NCBI GenBank assembly: GCA_963662395.1
Contig: OY759511.1
Location: 4,526,001 to 4,590,000 of the forward strand
Direction: 5' to 3'
Length of the DNA: 64,000 nt
DNA from: JAPOXR01 sp963662395
GTDB lineage: Bacteria > Pseudomonadota > Alphaproteobacteria > Rhodobacterales > Rhodobacteraceae
Shown here in pieces: positions 1-9,142 of the stretch. Within the stretch, counting starts at the first letter, position 1. Every line of letters begins with the position of its first letter. The notes under the pieces are model-generated. The model was not told the DNA's origin, ran no database searches, and worked only from the letters and a program-made list of their open reading frames with translations. Position numbers and translations under genes: made by a program.

Positions 1-1772
1 TTGAACCGGGACACCTCGATCTTTCCGCGACCGGTGAGGATATCGGCGACCAGCCGGTCCTTTTCGACATCATCCCTGGCATAGAGGCGCCTTGAGCCCT
101 GGGTGATCCGGAACAGCGGCGGGCAGGCCAGGAACAGGTGGCCCCGCCGGATGATGTCACGAAGCTGGGCGAAGAAGAACGTCATCAACAGCGAGGCAAT
201 ATGCGCACCATCCACATCGGCATCGGTCATGATGATGACCTTGTCATACCGCAGATCGTCGATCTGGAGCCTGTTGCCCGGCTTCACCCCGAGTGCCTGG
301 TAGAGGTCGTTGATCTCGCTGTTCTGGTTCATCTTTGATGATGATGCCCCCAGCACGTTGAGTATCTTGCCCCGCAACGGAAGCAATGCCTGGTTTTCCC
401 GGTTGCGGGCCATTTTCGCTGACCCGCCAGCCGAATCGCCCTCGACGATGAACAATTCGGTTCCCTCGCGGGCAGAGCGGGTGCAATCGACCAGCTTGCC
501 AGGCAGGCGGAGTTTCTTGGTCGCGGTCTTGCGGGAGGTCTCCTTCTCGACCCGCCGCCGCAGCCGATCCTCGGAATGGCGAATCAGCTGTTCGAGCAAC
601 TCACCGGACACCCTCGGATCGGCTGCCAGCCAATTGTCGAAATGATCGCGAACCGAGTTCTCGACCAGCCTCTGGGCGGCGGCGCTGGCCAGCCGGTCCT
701 TGGTCTGCCCGACGAATTCCGGATCTTCAATGAAGCAGGATACAAGCGCGCAGCCGGTTGCCTGAATGTCTTCCCTCGTGATCTTGCCGGCCCGGGGGTT
801 GGATATGAACTCGCCATATCCTCGAATGCCCTTCAGCACCGCGCCCCAGAATCCCGTCTCGTGGGTGCCGCCCTCCATGGTCGGCACGGTATTGCAGTAG
901 GACCGGGTGAATCCGTCACGATCCGCCGCCCAGTTGAGGGCCCATTCGACAGACCCTGTGGCCTGGCCGCCGAACCGGTCCGAAAAATCGACCTTGCCGG
1001 CGAATGGTCGCTCGGAACAGAGCGTGGCTCCGTCCAGCTGATCCCGCAGAAATTCCTCAAGACCACCGGGAAAGTGGAAAACGGCCGCGTCCGGAACATC
1101 CTTCTCGGCAATGGCGCATTTCCAGCGCATTTCGACCCCGGAAAACAGGTAGGCCTTCGACCGGACCATGCCCATCACCGTCTTCGGTTTCATCCTGGCG
1201 GTCTTGCCGAATATCTCCGGGTCCGGCCTGAAAGTGATCGTGGTTCCTCGCCGGTTCGGGGCGCCGCCAGCCTTCCGCACTGGCCCGAGCGGTTTGCCCC
1301 GAGAGTATTCCTGCTGATACCGGGCCCTGTTCCTGATCACCTCGACTGCCAGTGATTCCGACAGGGCGTTGACAACCGACACGCCGACACCATGCAGACC
1401 GCCGGCGGTCTGATAGATCTTGCCGGAGAATTTTCCGCCAGCATGGAGGGTGGTGAGTATGACCTCCAGGGCGGACTTGTCAGGGTTGCTGGGGTGGGGA
1501 TCGACTGGAATTCCCCGGCCATTGTCACTGATGGTCAGTGAATGGTCCTGGTTGAAATCGACATCGATCCTGCTGGCATGCCCGGCTACCGCCTCATCCA
1601 TGGCATTGTCGAGCACCTCGGCGGCCAGATGGTGCATGGCCCGAAGGTCGGTTCCACCGACATACATGCCCGGTCGCATGCGTACCGGTTCGAGGCCTTC
1701 GAGAACCTCGATTGCTGATGCATCATAGACGGGCTGAGCCGAAAGACGCGCGACTGCGCTTTCGAAACCCAT
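1..1772 (-). CDS. parE: DNA topoisomerase IV subunit B (ParE), partial
   Basis: This is the ATPase subunit of topoisomerase IV, which with ParC decatenates replicated chromosomes. About 590 codons are visible from ATG 1772; the C-terminus lies beyond the left edge. The N-terminus shows the GHKL ATPase signatures: an EVLEGLEPVRMRPGMYVG segment near residue 20, DNAMDEA (Mg/ATP-binding Asn region), SDNGRGIPVD, and the GGLHGVGVSVVNALS lid region. The wording of these motifs is closer to alphaproteobacterial ParE than to GyrB, but without the C-terminus GyrB cannot be fully excluded. It is transcribed away from the MATE gene, with a 210-base shared upstream region. Confidence 0.93.
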   Translation of the reverse strand, partial: MGFESAVARLSAQPVYDASAIEVLEGLEPVRMRPGMYVGGTDLRAMHHLAAEVLDNAMDEAVAGHASRIDVDFNQDHSLTISDNGRGIPVDPHPSNPDKSALEVILTTLHAGGKFSGKIYQTAGGLHGVGVSVVNALSESLAVEVIRNRARYQQEYSRGKPLGPVRKAGGAPNRRGTTITFRPDPEIFGKTARMKPKTVMGMVRSKAYLFSGVEMRWKCAIAEKDVPDAAVFHFPGGLEEFLRDQLDGATLCSERPFAGKVDFSDRFGGQATGSVEWALNWAADRDGFTRSYCNTVPTMEGGTHETGFWGAVLKGIRGYGEFISNPRAGKITREDIQATGCALVSCFIEDPEFVGQTKDRLASAAAQRLVENSVRDHFDNWLAADPRVSGELLEQLIRHSEDRLRRRVEKETSRKTATKKLRLPGKLVDCTRSAREGTELFIVEGDSAGGSAKMARNRENQALLPLRGKILNVLGASSSKMNQNSEINDLYQALGVKPGNRLQIDDLRYDKVIIMTDADVDGAHIASLLMTFFFAQLRDIIRRGHLFLACPPLFRITQGSRRLYARDDVEKDRLVADILTGRGKIEVSRF

Positions 1773-1982
1773 TGTTCTTCTGCCTCAATTCATTCTTGTT
1801 GCCGGGCAGGATAGTCGGCCGCAATGCACCTGTGCAATTCAAATCGGCAGGAGTGGCCTCAATTCGGCAAGGCTGTTGCCGGATTGTCGTGAAAAACCGC
1901 AATTTGAGGTCTCCGGCCGGACCGAAATGAATGCCGAAGGCCATGTCTTGTCGTCGGTACCCTCATCGCATACTGCCACCTG

Positions 1983-3359
1983 ATGTTCTTCAGCAGCAAA
2001 GACGGCCCGCTTGGCGATCAGGTCAGGGCGACCTTGTCGCTGGCCCTGCCGGTGATCGGCAGCAATCTGACGCAATCCCTGAAGCACCTGACCGATGCAA
2101 TCATGCTCGGCTGGTACGGAGTCGACGAACTTGCCGGCGGTGTTCTCGGCACCACGCTGTTCTCCGTCGTTTTCATCGTGGGGTCCGGCTGCGCAATGGC
2201 GACAGTTCCACTGGCGGCCAGCGCCGAGGGATCCGGCCTGACATGGAGGGTCCGCCGGGTCATTCGCATGGGGATTTGGCTGTCCCTGATCTACGGGGTG
2301 CTGGTCCTCCTTCCCCTGTGGAACACCAGGTGGCTGCTGGTCTCGCTCGGCCAGGAGGAGTTGACGGCATCGCTGGCCGGTGACTACATGCGGATTGCCA
2401 TGTGGGGAATGCTGCCTGCGCTTGGCATCATGGCCCTGAAGAGTTTCTTCATGGCCCTGGTCCGCCCGAGGATTGTCCTGTGGGCCACGCTGGCCGGCGT
2501 CGTGCTCAACATCCTTGCCAATTACGGTTTGATTTTCGGCAATTGGGGTTTTCCGGAGCTTGGCATCAAGGGTGCTGCCATCGCCACGGTCGTCTCGCAC
2601 TGCTTCGCGTTGCTGATCATGTTTCTCTACACCGAATTCAAACCGGATTTTCGCAAATACTCGCTGTTCTCGAATTTTCTGCGGCCGGACTGGCCGGCCT
2701 TCAGGGAAGTGTTTCGGCTCGGATGGCCGATCAGCGCCACCCTGGTTGCCGAGACCGGCTTCTTCGCCATCACGGCCATCATGATGGGCTGGATCGATAC
2801 CGAGACCCTCGCCGCGCACGGCATCACACTGGAAATTGCCGCCTTTGTCTTCATGATCTATCTCGGGCTGGCCAATGCAGGCACCGTGCAGATTGGCCGG
2901 GCGATCGGATTGCAGGATCGGGCCGGGATCTTCCTGGCCTCGCGGGCAGTCATCATGTTGTGTGTCGGCGCTGTCGCCATCGTCGTGCTGGTCATGGTGT
3001 CGGTGCCAGAGACGCTGATTTCCGCCTTTCTGGATACCGATGCCGACAATGCCGACCACGTGATCGCAATTGGCGTGTCACTTCTCTATGTCGCCGCCGC
3101 GTTTCAGCTTGCCGATGCCTTGCAGGTCGTTGCCCTCGGATTGCTGCGTGGTCTGAGTGACACCCACCTGCCGATGATCATTGCCACCTTCAGCTATGCC
3201 GTGCTGGGGCTTCCGGCCAGCTACCTTCTCGGTTTCACCCTGGGTGGGGGAGGTGTCGGAGTATGGACCGGTTTCGTCATCGGGTTGGGATGTGCCGCGG
3301 TGCTGCTGTTTCTTCGCTACCGGCTACTGTTGTCGAGGCTGGAGTTGTCGCCGGCCTGA
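1983..3359 (+). CDS. MATE family multidrug/toxin efflux transporter
   Basis: A 458-residue inner-membrane protein of the MATE (NorM/DinF-like) family, which exports cationic compounds using Na+ or H+ gradients. The sequence is hydrophobic throughout, about 12 membrane segments in two similar halves, starting with ALPVIGSNLTQSLKHLTDAI, which is the usual first helix of NorM-like proteins. Length matches the family. ATG 1983 was chosen because the MATE fold starts immediately after it; the upstream Shine-Dalgarno is weak. It stands alone, divergent from parE. The substrate cannot be told from the sequence. Confidence 0.9.
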   Translation: MFFSSKDGPLGDQVRATLSLALPVIGSNLTQSLKHLTDAIMLGWYGVDELAGGVLGTTLFSVVFIVGSGCAMATVPLAASAEGSGLTWRVRRVIRMGIWLSLIYGVLVLLPLWNTRWLLVSLGQEELTASLAGDYMRIAMWGMLPALGIMALKSFFMALVRPRIVLWATLAGVVLNILANYGLIFGNWGFPELGIKGAAIATVVSHCFALLIMFLYTEFKPDFRKYSLFSNFLRPDWPAFREVFRLGWPISATLVAETGFFAITAIMMGWIDTETLAAHGITLEIAAFVFMIYLGLANAGTVQIGRAIGLQDRAGIFLASRAVIMLCVGAVAIVVLVMVSVPETLISAFLDTDADNADHVIAIGVSLLYVAAAFQLADALQVVALGLLRGLSDTHLPMIIATFSYAVLGLPASYLLGFTLGGGGVGVWTGFVIGLGCAAVLLFLRYRLLLSRLELSPA

Positions 3360-3515
3360 GCGGTTGAGTTGTAGTCCTGGCAGCGTTCCGGTCGACCGGG
3401 CCACATCCGGAATTATTCCGGACGTGATGCCGTGACGGGGCAGAGAGCACCTCCCAACCAGACTTCTCCGGCAAGTGGGGCAGGTCTTCCACAGGACGGT
3501 CCCGGGCATGATTTC

Positions 3516-4205
3516 TCAGGTGCGAGATACCTCCTCAACGTTATTCCTGTGTTCGCCAGGCTCGGAATCTTCGAGCAACCTCGCTGAAGGCTGTCCTTTC
3601 CTGTTCGGCCGCAGGACAGCGATTTGCATGGGTCCGTTGGTGCCGCCAGGGTTGATTTCAATTGCCTGCCGTAGCGCCCATGTCACTGCGAATATACCGC
3701 CCTGTGAGGATGGCGGATCGTCCTTCCGGAACACGCGCCTCATGAATCCGGGAAACGGGTCGATCATGGACTGACCGAAGCCCATGGAAACGCACCGGAG
3801 TGAATCGTCTGTCATGAATTCGGGTTGAAAGTCACCTACGGGGAATTCGCACGGATCGGATCGTTGCTCTGCAGGAGGTGCAATCAACGCCCCGAAAATC
3901 ACGTCCTGTATCCCGGTAGACTGAAAATCTTCAAGAGCACATCGCGCCGGGAGCTTGCCGACTTCGAGTGGGTGTTTCCGGAGCGGTTTGCCTCTGCCAT
4001 CCCGAACCGGTTGCACAACGGCGTCGAATCGCCGGGCAAGACCAGCTTGGCCAGTCCCGGCAACGATGATCCGGTCGCCAATGACCTCGATCTTCCCGGT
4101 ATTCTGCCCGATTGTCCCGAGATTGGGTGCCTGTCCCTTCGTGGCAGAACCGCCCGCACCGATCACGACACCGTATCCACACTTGATCCCGACGAGGACT
4201 GTCAT
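3516..4205 (-). CDS. Proteasome-like Ntn-hydrolase-fold protein, catalytic Asp lost
   Basis: 229 residues resembling bacterial stand-alone relatives of 20S proteasome/HslV subunits. The start MTVLVGIKC..GVVIGA..SAT mimics the N-terminal Thr nucleophile (Thr2 after Met removal) and first beta strands. Downstream, KIEVIGDRIIVAGTGQ, FGAL, DFQPEF, SMGFGQ and APGG-like INPGG segments follow the family order to the LLED C-terminus. The motif usually read as AD-S-AT is AGGSAT here, so the equivalent of catalytic Asp17 is Gly. A small gene (4345-4638) lies just upstream on the same strand. Function in this family is not established to my knowledge. The missing Asp suggests a non-catalytic variant or decay. 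Confidence 0.6.
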   Translation of the reverse strand: MTVLVGIKCGYGVVIGAGGSATKGQAPNLGTIGQNTGKIEVIGDRIIVAGTGQAGLARRFDAVVQPVRDGRGKPLRKHPLEVGKLPARCALEDFQSTGIQDVIFGALIAPPAEQRSDPCEFPVGDFQPEFMTDDSLRCVSMGFGQSMIDPFPGFMRRVFRKDDPPSSQGGIFAVTWALRQAIEINPGGTNGPMQIAVLRPNRKGQPSARLLEDSEPGEHRNNVEEVSRT

Positions 4206-4344
4206 GAATCAGCTGCTGAAAACACTGTCTGCCTTCATCCCCGGAAATCGCGAATGAATTGCTGACACGGGCTGCGAAAAAGAAACAGTCGTGACAAATC
4301 GGGCCAGCTGCCCGGTATGCTCGCGGGTCCGTGCACCCGGGGCG

Positions 4345-4638
4345 TCAGGATACCCGTGGCCGTCCTTGTAGCCAGTCGGGGGTCAGAGTGTAGTAGCTCC
4401 ACCCTCGTCCAGCTGGAAGAATGGATACCAGGTTCTTGTCCTCAGGGCACTCGAGGACCCGGTACATTTCCTTGTCGAAAGGACCGTAGTCGTACGGTTC
4501 GAATTGAAAGTGTGGACCCTCCACCGCATCCGGGATGTTGTCATCCGGCAGGAGCAGGAACTCTTGTACTTGCACCGGCGACAACATTTCCTCTCCTCCC
4601 GCTGCAAGCACCAGGAGGACAAGGGAGTCCTTGTCCAT
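4345..4638 (-). CDS. Small YwgA-like / winged-helix-like protein, possibly truncated
   Basis: 97 residues from an internal ATG (MDKDSLVLLVL). It shows a pattern I associate with small predicted DNA-binding or Panacea/YwgA-like proteins: SPVQVQ, then IPDAVEGPHFQFEPYDYGPFDKEMYRVLE, then a basic wing and YYTLTP. It ends soon after the LTP segment, where relatives as I remember them run on, so the C-terminus may be lost. It sits 139 bases upstream of the proteasome-like gene on the same strand, and the two may form one module. No function is assigned. Confidence 0.45.
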   Translation of the reverse strand: MDKDSLVLLVLAAGGEEMLSPVQVQEFLLLPDDNIPDAVEGPHFQFEPYDYGPFDKEMYRVLECPEDKNLVSILPAGRGWSYYTLTPDWLQGRPRVS

Positions 4639-4639
4639 C

Positions 4640-5256
4640 TGGCGGGGTTGCCGGACCAGCAATTCCGTTGCCTTGAGCGGCCATCGAAACCCCCTGTTTC
4701 AAAGGGAAAGACCCTTGGGGAGTCAACTTCCCATGGACAACCCCTGTTCTACATCCGGGCCGCTCTGTCGGCCACGACAGGATTGGTCGATTCGACAGAA
4801 TCCTCCCGGTCCCTCGCCCGGTCAGCGGTTGGACGCCATCCGCGCCGTTCCGCCGGTGTGCAAGGAACCGAAATCTCGCAGGGCTGGTGATTGGTGGTTG
4901 TCATCCGCCGTGCCGGCAGCGACCATGAGGGTCGGCATTATCGACAGCTCGATCTGCTCCGGGCCGCAATGGAGGCGAGGCCTGCTGAACCGGTGCTGCC
5001 GGCGGCTCCGGTGTGTCCGGCAGCCTGAAAATGTCGGCAAAACCGACCCCGGAACGCCCGCGCAGGCCGGATTCGACCATCAGGGGTGTCTGACCACCAT
5101 TCCCGCATCACGAATCCGACTGTCCAGTCGGCACCGTTGCCGGTAGGCGGCCGGATTCCGGCAAAATCGTCCTGCATGAGCCGATAGCATCGTCCGGGGC
5201 GTCGAATCGGCGAGAATCGGGTGGCCTGCGCGAACCGAAACCGATCAATATTCTAG
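4640..5256. other. Stretch without a recognisable gene
   Basis: About 600 bases between the small YwgA-like gene and the left end of the IS5-type element. Open frames exist on both strands but show no family motif, ribosome-binding site or consistent composition. The interval may hold eroded sequence, given the transposon remnants that follow. Confidence 0.4.
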
Positions 5257-6195
5257 GGCCTGTTGACAATCGACTTGCGAATCAGCCGCGCAGGTGCCAT
5301 TTTCCTCGTAACGACCGCCGGAACGGCGGCACGAGCAGTCGAGGCAGATGACAGATGAATGCAGACAGGACGGTGCTCACCGACGCCATGTGGGCGCGGA
5401 TCGAGCCCATGCTGCCCGGCAAGGCGACCGATCCCGGCGCCGCCCGGCAGTGGGCAGGATGTTTCTCGAGGCGGTACTGTGGCGCATCCGCACCGGATCG
5501 CCCTGGCGCGACCTTCCCGAGAGTTTCGGCAAGGAGGCGCATCTTCAAGCGCTTCCGCAGATGGGCGCTTTCGGGTGTCTTCGAGACTGTCTTCAACGAG
5601 TTGTCCGACGAGTTCGACCTCGAATACATCTTCGTGGACGGCACCATCGTGCAGGCGCACCAGAAGGCATCCGGTGCAAAAGGGGGACCTCCGGGCAGGG
5701 TATCGGACGCTCCCGGGGCGGCCTGACCAGCAAGATCGTGGCGGTGGTGGACGCACTCGGCTGTCTCGTGCGCTTCGTCATCCTTCCCGGACAGGCGCAT
5801 GACCTTGCCGGCGTGCCGGAGCTTGTCGACGATCTCCAATACGGCGCCCTCATCGGCGACAAGGCATTCGATGCCGGCTGGCTGCTGGCAGAGGTGGAAG
5901 ACAGCGGAGCGATGGCGGTGATTCCCCCGAGGCGGAACCGGACGAAGCCCAGGCATCATGACCGGGAGATGTACAGGTGGCGGCACCGGACCGGGAATGT
6001 CTTCGCAAGAATCAAGCATCCATGTCTGTTTGCAAGGGGTTTCTTGAAGTTGTCCCGGGCTTGTTCAAATCCATACACAGCCTATACAGTGTTTCTCCAC
6101 AGCCCGCCGACGTCGCCGGACGCGCCATTCCATCCCGCTGCCACGGGCAGCGGCAGGCTCCGCTTCATGAGCGCCGCCCCGGCGTCGGGATGTCC

Positions 6196-7134
6196 TCAGG
6201 CCGGTGCCCGCTCCGACCAGGTCCGGCGGTCACGCAGCAGCGCGTTGGCAGTGACGATGAGCTTGCGCATCACCGCCACCAGCGCCACCTTGTGGTGCTT
6301 GCCCTGATCCCGCAGCCGCCGGTAGAAGGCAATCATCTGCGGGTTGTGCGACTTCGCCGACAGCGCGGCCATGTAGAGCAGGTCTCTTGGCCTCCTCCGT
6401 CCGCCGGCCACGTGCCGCACCCCCTGCCTGGTCCCGCTGTCCCGGGCCATCGGCGCCACGCCGATCAGCGCCGCCGCCTGGCGGTTGCCGGTGCTGCCGA
6501 GCTCGGCCATCCACGAGATCAGCGCCGCCGCGGTGACCGGCCCGATGCCCGGGATCGAGACCAGGATCCGGTAGCGCTCGTCACAGGCGGGACAGCCGGA
6601 TATCAACTCCCTGATCGCCGTGTCATAGCGCTCGATCTCCCTATCATACATGGCGACGATGCGGGGAAGCCGCTTTCTGGACACCGGATCGCCGAGCTCG
6701 GCATGCACGACCCTCGCCTTCGCCCGCTGATCGACAAGCATTTCCCGTGCAACAAGCATGTCGCCGAGATGATCGAGCAGGCTCCCGGGCGCCGCCGTGG
6801 GTGCCATGTCCGGGAAGGCGGCGCCGAAGGCGGCCAGCATCCTGGCATCGACCCGGTCGGTCTTGGCAAGCTTTCCACTGGCCCTGGCAAAATCCCTGGA
6901 CTGGCGGGGATTGACGACGCAGACGGCAAACCCTTTCGCATGCAGGGATTGCAGCAGTGCCCGGTGATAGCGCCCCGTGGCCTCGAGAACCACCCGGCCG
7001 ACCTTCTTCCTTCCGAACCATCCGGCAATGGCCCGGAAGCCGTCCCGGTTATTGGGAAGTCTCCTGTCCTCGCCATCCAGGTGAATGTCGAGATTGTCCT
7101 TGCTGACATCGATGCCTGCGACTAGCTTGCGCAT
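6196..7134 (-). CDS. IS110-family transposase (DEDD recombinase)
   Basis: An intact 312-residue recombinase. The N-terminal RuvC-like DEDD domain shows GIDVSKDNLD (first Asp), VLEATGRYH (Glu) and KLAKTDRVDARML (two Asp). The C-terminal Tnp domain carries the SIPGIGPVTAAALISW helix-hairpin-helix and the ARDSGTRQGVRHV segment holding the Ser expected as nucleophile. In this family the protein pairs two DNAs guided by a bridge RNA made from the element's non-coding end. No frameshift or stop interrupts the gene, so this element could be active, unlike the IS5 gene it disrupts. Confidence 0.95.
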   Translation of the reverse strand: MRKLVAGIDVSKDNLDIHLDGEDRRLPNNRDGFRAIAGWFGRKKVGRVVLEATGRYHRALLQSLHAKGFAVCVVNPRQSRDFARASGKLAKTDRVDARMLAAFGAAFPDMAPTAAPGSLLDHLGDMLVAREMLVDQRAKARVVHAELGDPVSRKRLPRIVAMYDREIERYDTAIRELISGCPACDERYRILVSIPGIGPVTAAALISWMAELGSTGNRQAAALIGVAPMARDSGTRQGVRHVAGGRRRPRDLLYMAALSAKSHNPQMIAFYRRLRDQGKHHKVALVAVMRKLIVTANALLRDRRTWSERAPA

Positions 7135-7137
7135 GGT

Positions 7138-7302
7138 CTCCCGCTCCTATTCTCGCGATGATCCGGTTCCAAAACCCAGGCATCCATCCAGGACCCGGGA
7201 GACAGACGGGAAGGCGGGCCGACCATGCTTGATTACGGATCCACTTTCGTGATCCAGGAGTCCATCGGTCCGACCCGCCTTGCGGGGCATGACACCCCGC
7301 TT
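7138..7302 (-). ncRNA. Predicted IS110 bridge RNA
   Basis: On the element's strand three structures occur in order. First is a hairpin (7282-7300, GCGGGG/CCCCGC). Second is a stem (7267-7279 with 7213-7224) enclosing an internal loop and a GAAA-capped inner hairpin (7237-7255). Third is a stem (7190-7201 with 7138-7148) enclosing a second loop. Loop one has GGACTCCT on its 5' side, matching GAACTCCT of the target top strand in 7 of 8, and AATCAAG on its 3' side, the exact complement of CTTGATT right of the core. Loop two carries ATGGATGC, identical to the element's right end (6016-6023 on +), and a partial match to the left end. This is the guide layout described for IS621. Confidence 0.7.
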
Positions 7303-7573
7303 CGTCGTTGCCAGGGCGTCAGCCAGTGACGGCTGGCGACGGCGATCCCGTGTGAAGAATGGAGAAGGCGAAGCTGCTCGGCAACCGCGGAGTTTTCCAC
7401 AGGAAATCCCGCGCGCGACATGTACTGCTTCTTGTACTCCTCTACTCTCTGATTCTGGTCATACGAGGAGTTCCGTGCGGTAGCGACCCGCTACGACAAA
7501 CCGGGCGAGAGCTTCGCGGCGGCGATTCATCTCGTCAGTGGCGTGGTCGCGGCAACATGATTGTCAACAGGCC

Positions 7574-8469
7574 CTGGCACTACAGTTGCGTTTGCCCCGA
7601 AGTCGTGGTTCACGGGCTCGATCCTCACCGTGACGGGGCATGGGCAACGGGGGCTCCGCAATGACCGGGGTCTCTCCCGGGTGGGAGAACGGGCCGTCAT
7701 CGCCGAAGGAGCGGCCCGGCCCGGTCCTCGCCGCAGCGGGCCTCGCGGGACCGGCGGCGCCCTCATCGACGGGCCCTGTCGGGGATTTCACGCCGGGCCG
7801 GCCGGAGATGTGCGGGCAGGCGGGCCTGCCGGGTCCCCGGCGGATGCAGGCACCCCCTGGCCGCCTCCGCCGGAACAGGACCGGCCCCGGGACGGGATGT
7901 GCGGACATGTCATGGAGCGCCCGGCTGCAAGGACGGTGTGCCTGTGGCAGGTGAGACCGGTTTCCCGAAGACGGGGAGCCGTTCCGCCGGCGCCCTCCGC
8001 CGGTATCCGGGGACGCCGGCCGGACCGGGAACTGCCGGGTCGGCGTCTTCCCGGTCATGCGGGCCGCCATGGCCGGGCGCCGACCGGCCGCCGTCCCCGT
8101 CTTCCGAAGGCCCGGGCCGGAGATGCCGGCCGGCATGCGAAGGCCGGCATTGCCGATGATGCGGCGTCTGCCACCAGGGCGGCGATTGCCCGCCGGATGA
8201 TTGCCCGCAGCCCCGATGCCGGCATGCGCCGTGCCCTTGTGCCGGCAGATGGCGGCCCGTGGCCCGGATCACGGCCTGCGGCGGATGCCCGGGGAGCGCG
8301 GCCAGGCCCGGGTGCCGGCGTCTCGCGGCAATCACCATCTCCCGCTCATCGGCCGGAGCGGCATCGTGGCCACCTGCCCCCCGGCGCTGGCCGGGGAATT
8401 TGCCGGCGAGGACCGGATCGCGGGCGGGCGGCCGCCAGGCGGTGGCCGGGCCGTGTCGGGCCCCGGGCG
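7574..8469. other. Very GC-rich stretch without an intact gene
   Basis: Open frames run on both strands because stop codons are rare at this GC content; none shows a convincing family signature. It precedes a degenerate transposase in the same orientation (8470-9142) and probably includes that gene's eroded N-terminal part, but I could not align it. Confidence 0.4.
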
Positions 8470-9142
8470 GTCCGGCTGAAGCCGGCCCTTCGGGTGACGA
8501 CATCCATTGCCGCCGGCCGGTCCGCGAGGCGATCGGCAATGCCGGCGGCAGCTTCCTCCTGACCTGCAAGCCGACATCCCGTGTCACGCTTCACGAACAT
8601 GTTCATGGAGCCCGCCTGGACGAGGCCGGGCGGGCCGCGAGGCCATGCGCAGGCGCCGGCTCCACACCCGGTGGATGAACGATCTGCCGCTCGGGGACGG
8701 TGCCGGGGCGATGAAGGTGAACCGGCTCGGGGCCGCCGGGGCCCCGGAGACCGGCAGGCAGGTCCACTGCAATACCTTCGCCACCGACATCACCATCACG
8801 CGAGGCAACATCGCCGGGCCGGCCGAGTGTGCCCGCACCCGTCGGGCGGTGGAGAATTCCGTCTTTCGGGAGCTCAGGAAATTCCACCATCCCGGGCATG
8901 ATTTCGGCCATGGATCCAGAACCCTCTCCAGCGTGCCGGCCATGTCCGACCTGATTGCCCTCCTCATGCAGGGCGCCTGCCGGATGGTCTGCGCCCGGTG
9001 GAAGGCGGCGCGCAGGAGACGGGTGGCCCGTCACCGGATGCCGGACCGGCCGAAGACCCCGGCCAATCATGTCGTCTTCGGCGGCCGGGACCGTCTCCTC
9101 GTGACCATCGCCACCGACGCGTTTCCGGAGCAGCCTCCGTGA
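8470..9142 (+). pseudogene. Degenerate DDE-type transposase remnant (FGHG type)
   Basis: Two frames together follow the second half of a transposase family I know by its FGHG motif. The first frame gives a GDDIHCRRPV-AIGNAGGSFLLTCKP segment (about 8480-8600). The second gives WMNDLPLGDG, VNRLG, TGRQVHCNTFATDITITRGNIA, RTRRAVENSVF and HDFGHGSRTLS, ending at TGA 9142. A frame change near 8650 joins them. The N-terminal half is not recognisable and no inverted repeats were found, so this is a dead copy. Family name is left open. Confidence 0.6.

Larger units (their letters stand above)
6017..7467 (-). mobile_element. IS110-family insertion sequence, about 1451 bp
   Basis: Ends were placed by restoring the interrupted IS5 transposase: ...GCAAGAATCAAG joins GAGTTCCGT in frame. 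An AG dinucleotide lies at both junctions (6015-6016 and 7466-7467), which is CT on the element's coding strand, the core dinucleotide known for IS621-like IS110 elements. There are no terminal inverted repeats. The transposase runs on the minus strand, with about 330 bp of non-coding left end upstream (7135-7467) and about 180 bp downstream. This long 5' non-coding end is typical of the IS110 group rather than IS1111. Confidence 0.85.
5355..7560 (+). pseudogene. IS5-family transposase, frameshifted and split by IS110
   Basis: The N-terminal segment MNADRTVLTDAMWARIEPML is an IS427-type DUF4096 start. The order then needs several frame changes: VLWRIRTGSPWRDLPESFG in the next frame, FKRFRRWALSGVFETVF and VDGTIVQAHQ back in the first, then IGRSRGGLTSKIVAVVDALG and GDKAFDA in the other. 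One change, near the AAAAGGGGG run at 5676-5684, may be programmed frameshifting; the changes near 5455 and 5535 look like mutations. Coding stops at FARIK (6016), where IS110 inserted, and resumes at EFRAVATRYDK (7468), ending at TGA 7558-7560. Confidence 0.85.
5257..7573 (+). mobile_element. IS5-family (IS427-like) element, interrupted by IS110
   Basis: Bounded by a perfect 15-bp inverted repeat, GGCCTGTTGACAATC at 5257-5271 and its complement at 7559-7573. The element is flanked by CTAG on the left and CTGG on the right, which fits a 4-bp YTAR-type target duplication with one change. It encodes one transposase (5355-7560) now split by an IS110 element at 6017-7467. Without the insert the element would be about 866 bp, the normal size for this group. 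The transposase stop codon overlaps the right repeat, as is common in IS427-like elements. Confidence 0.85.

Noticed and set aside
1839..3059. A 406-codon minus-strand open frame
   Set aside because: Antisense of the MATE gene; Gly/Asp/Gln/His-rich composition typical of reverse reading of membrane proteins.
7561..8562. A 333-codon plus-strand frame after the IS5 right end
   Set aside because: Gly/Arg/Pro-rich without motif; opposing frames of similar length exist, as expected at this GC content.
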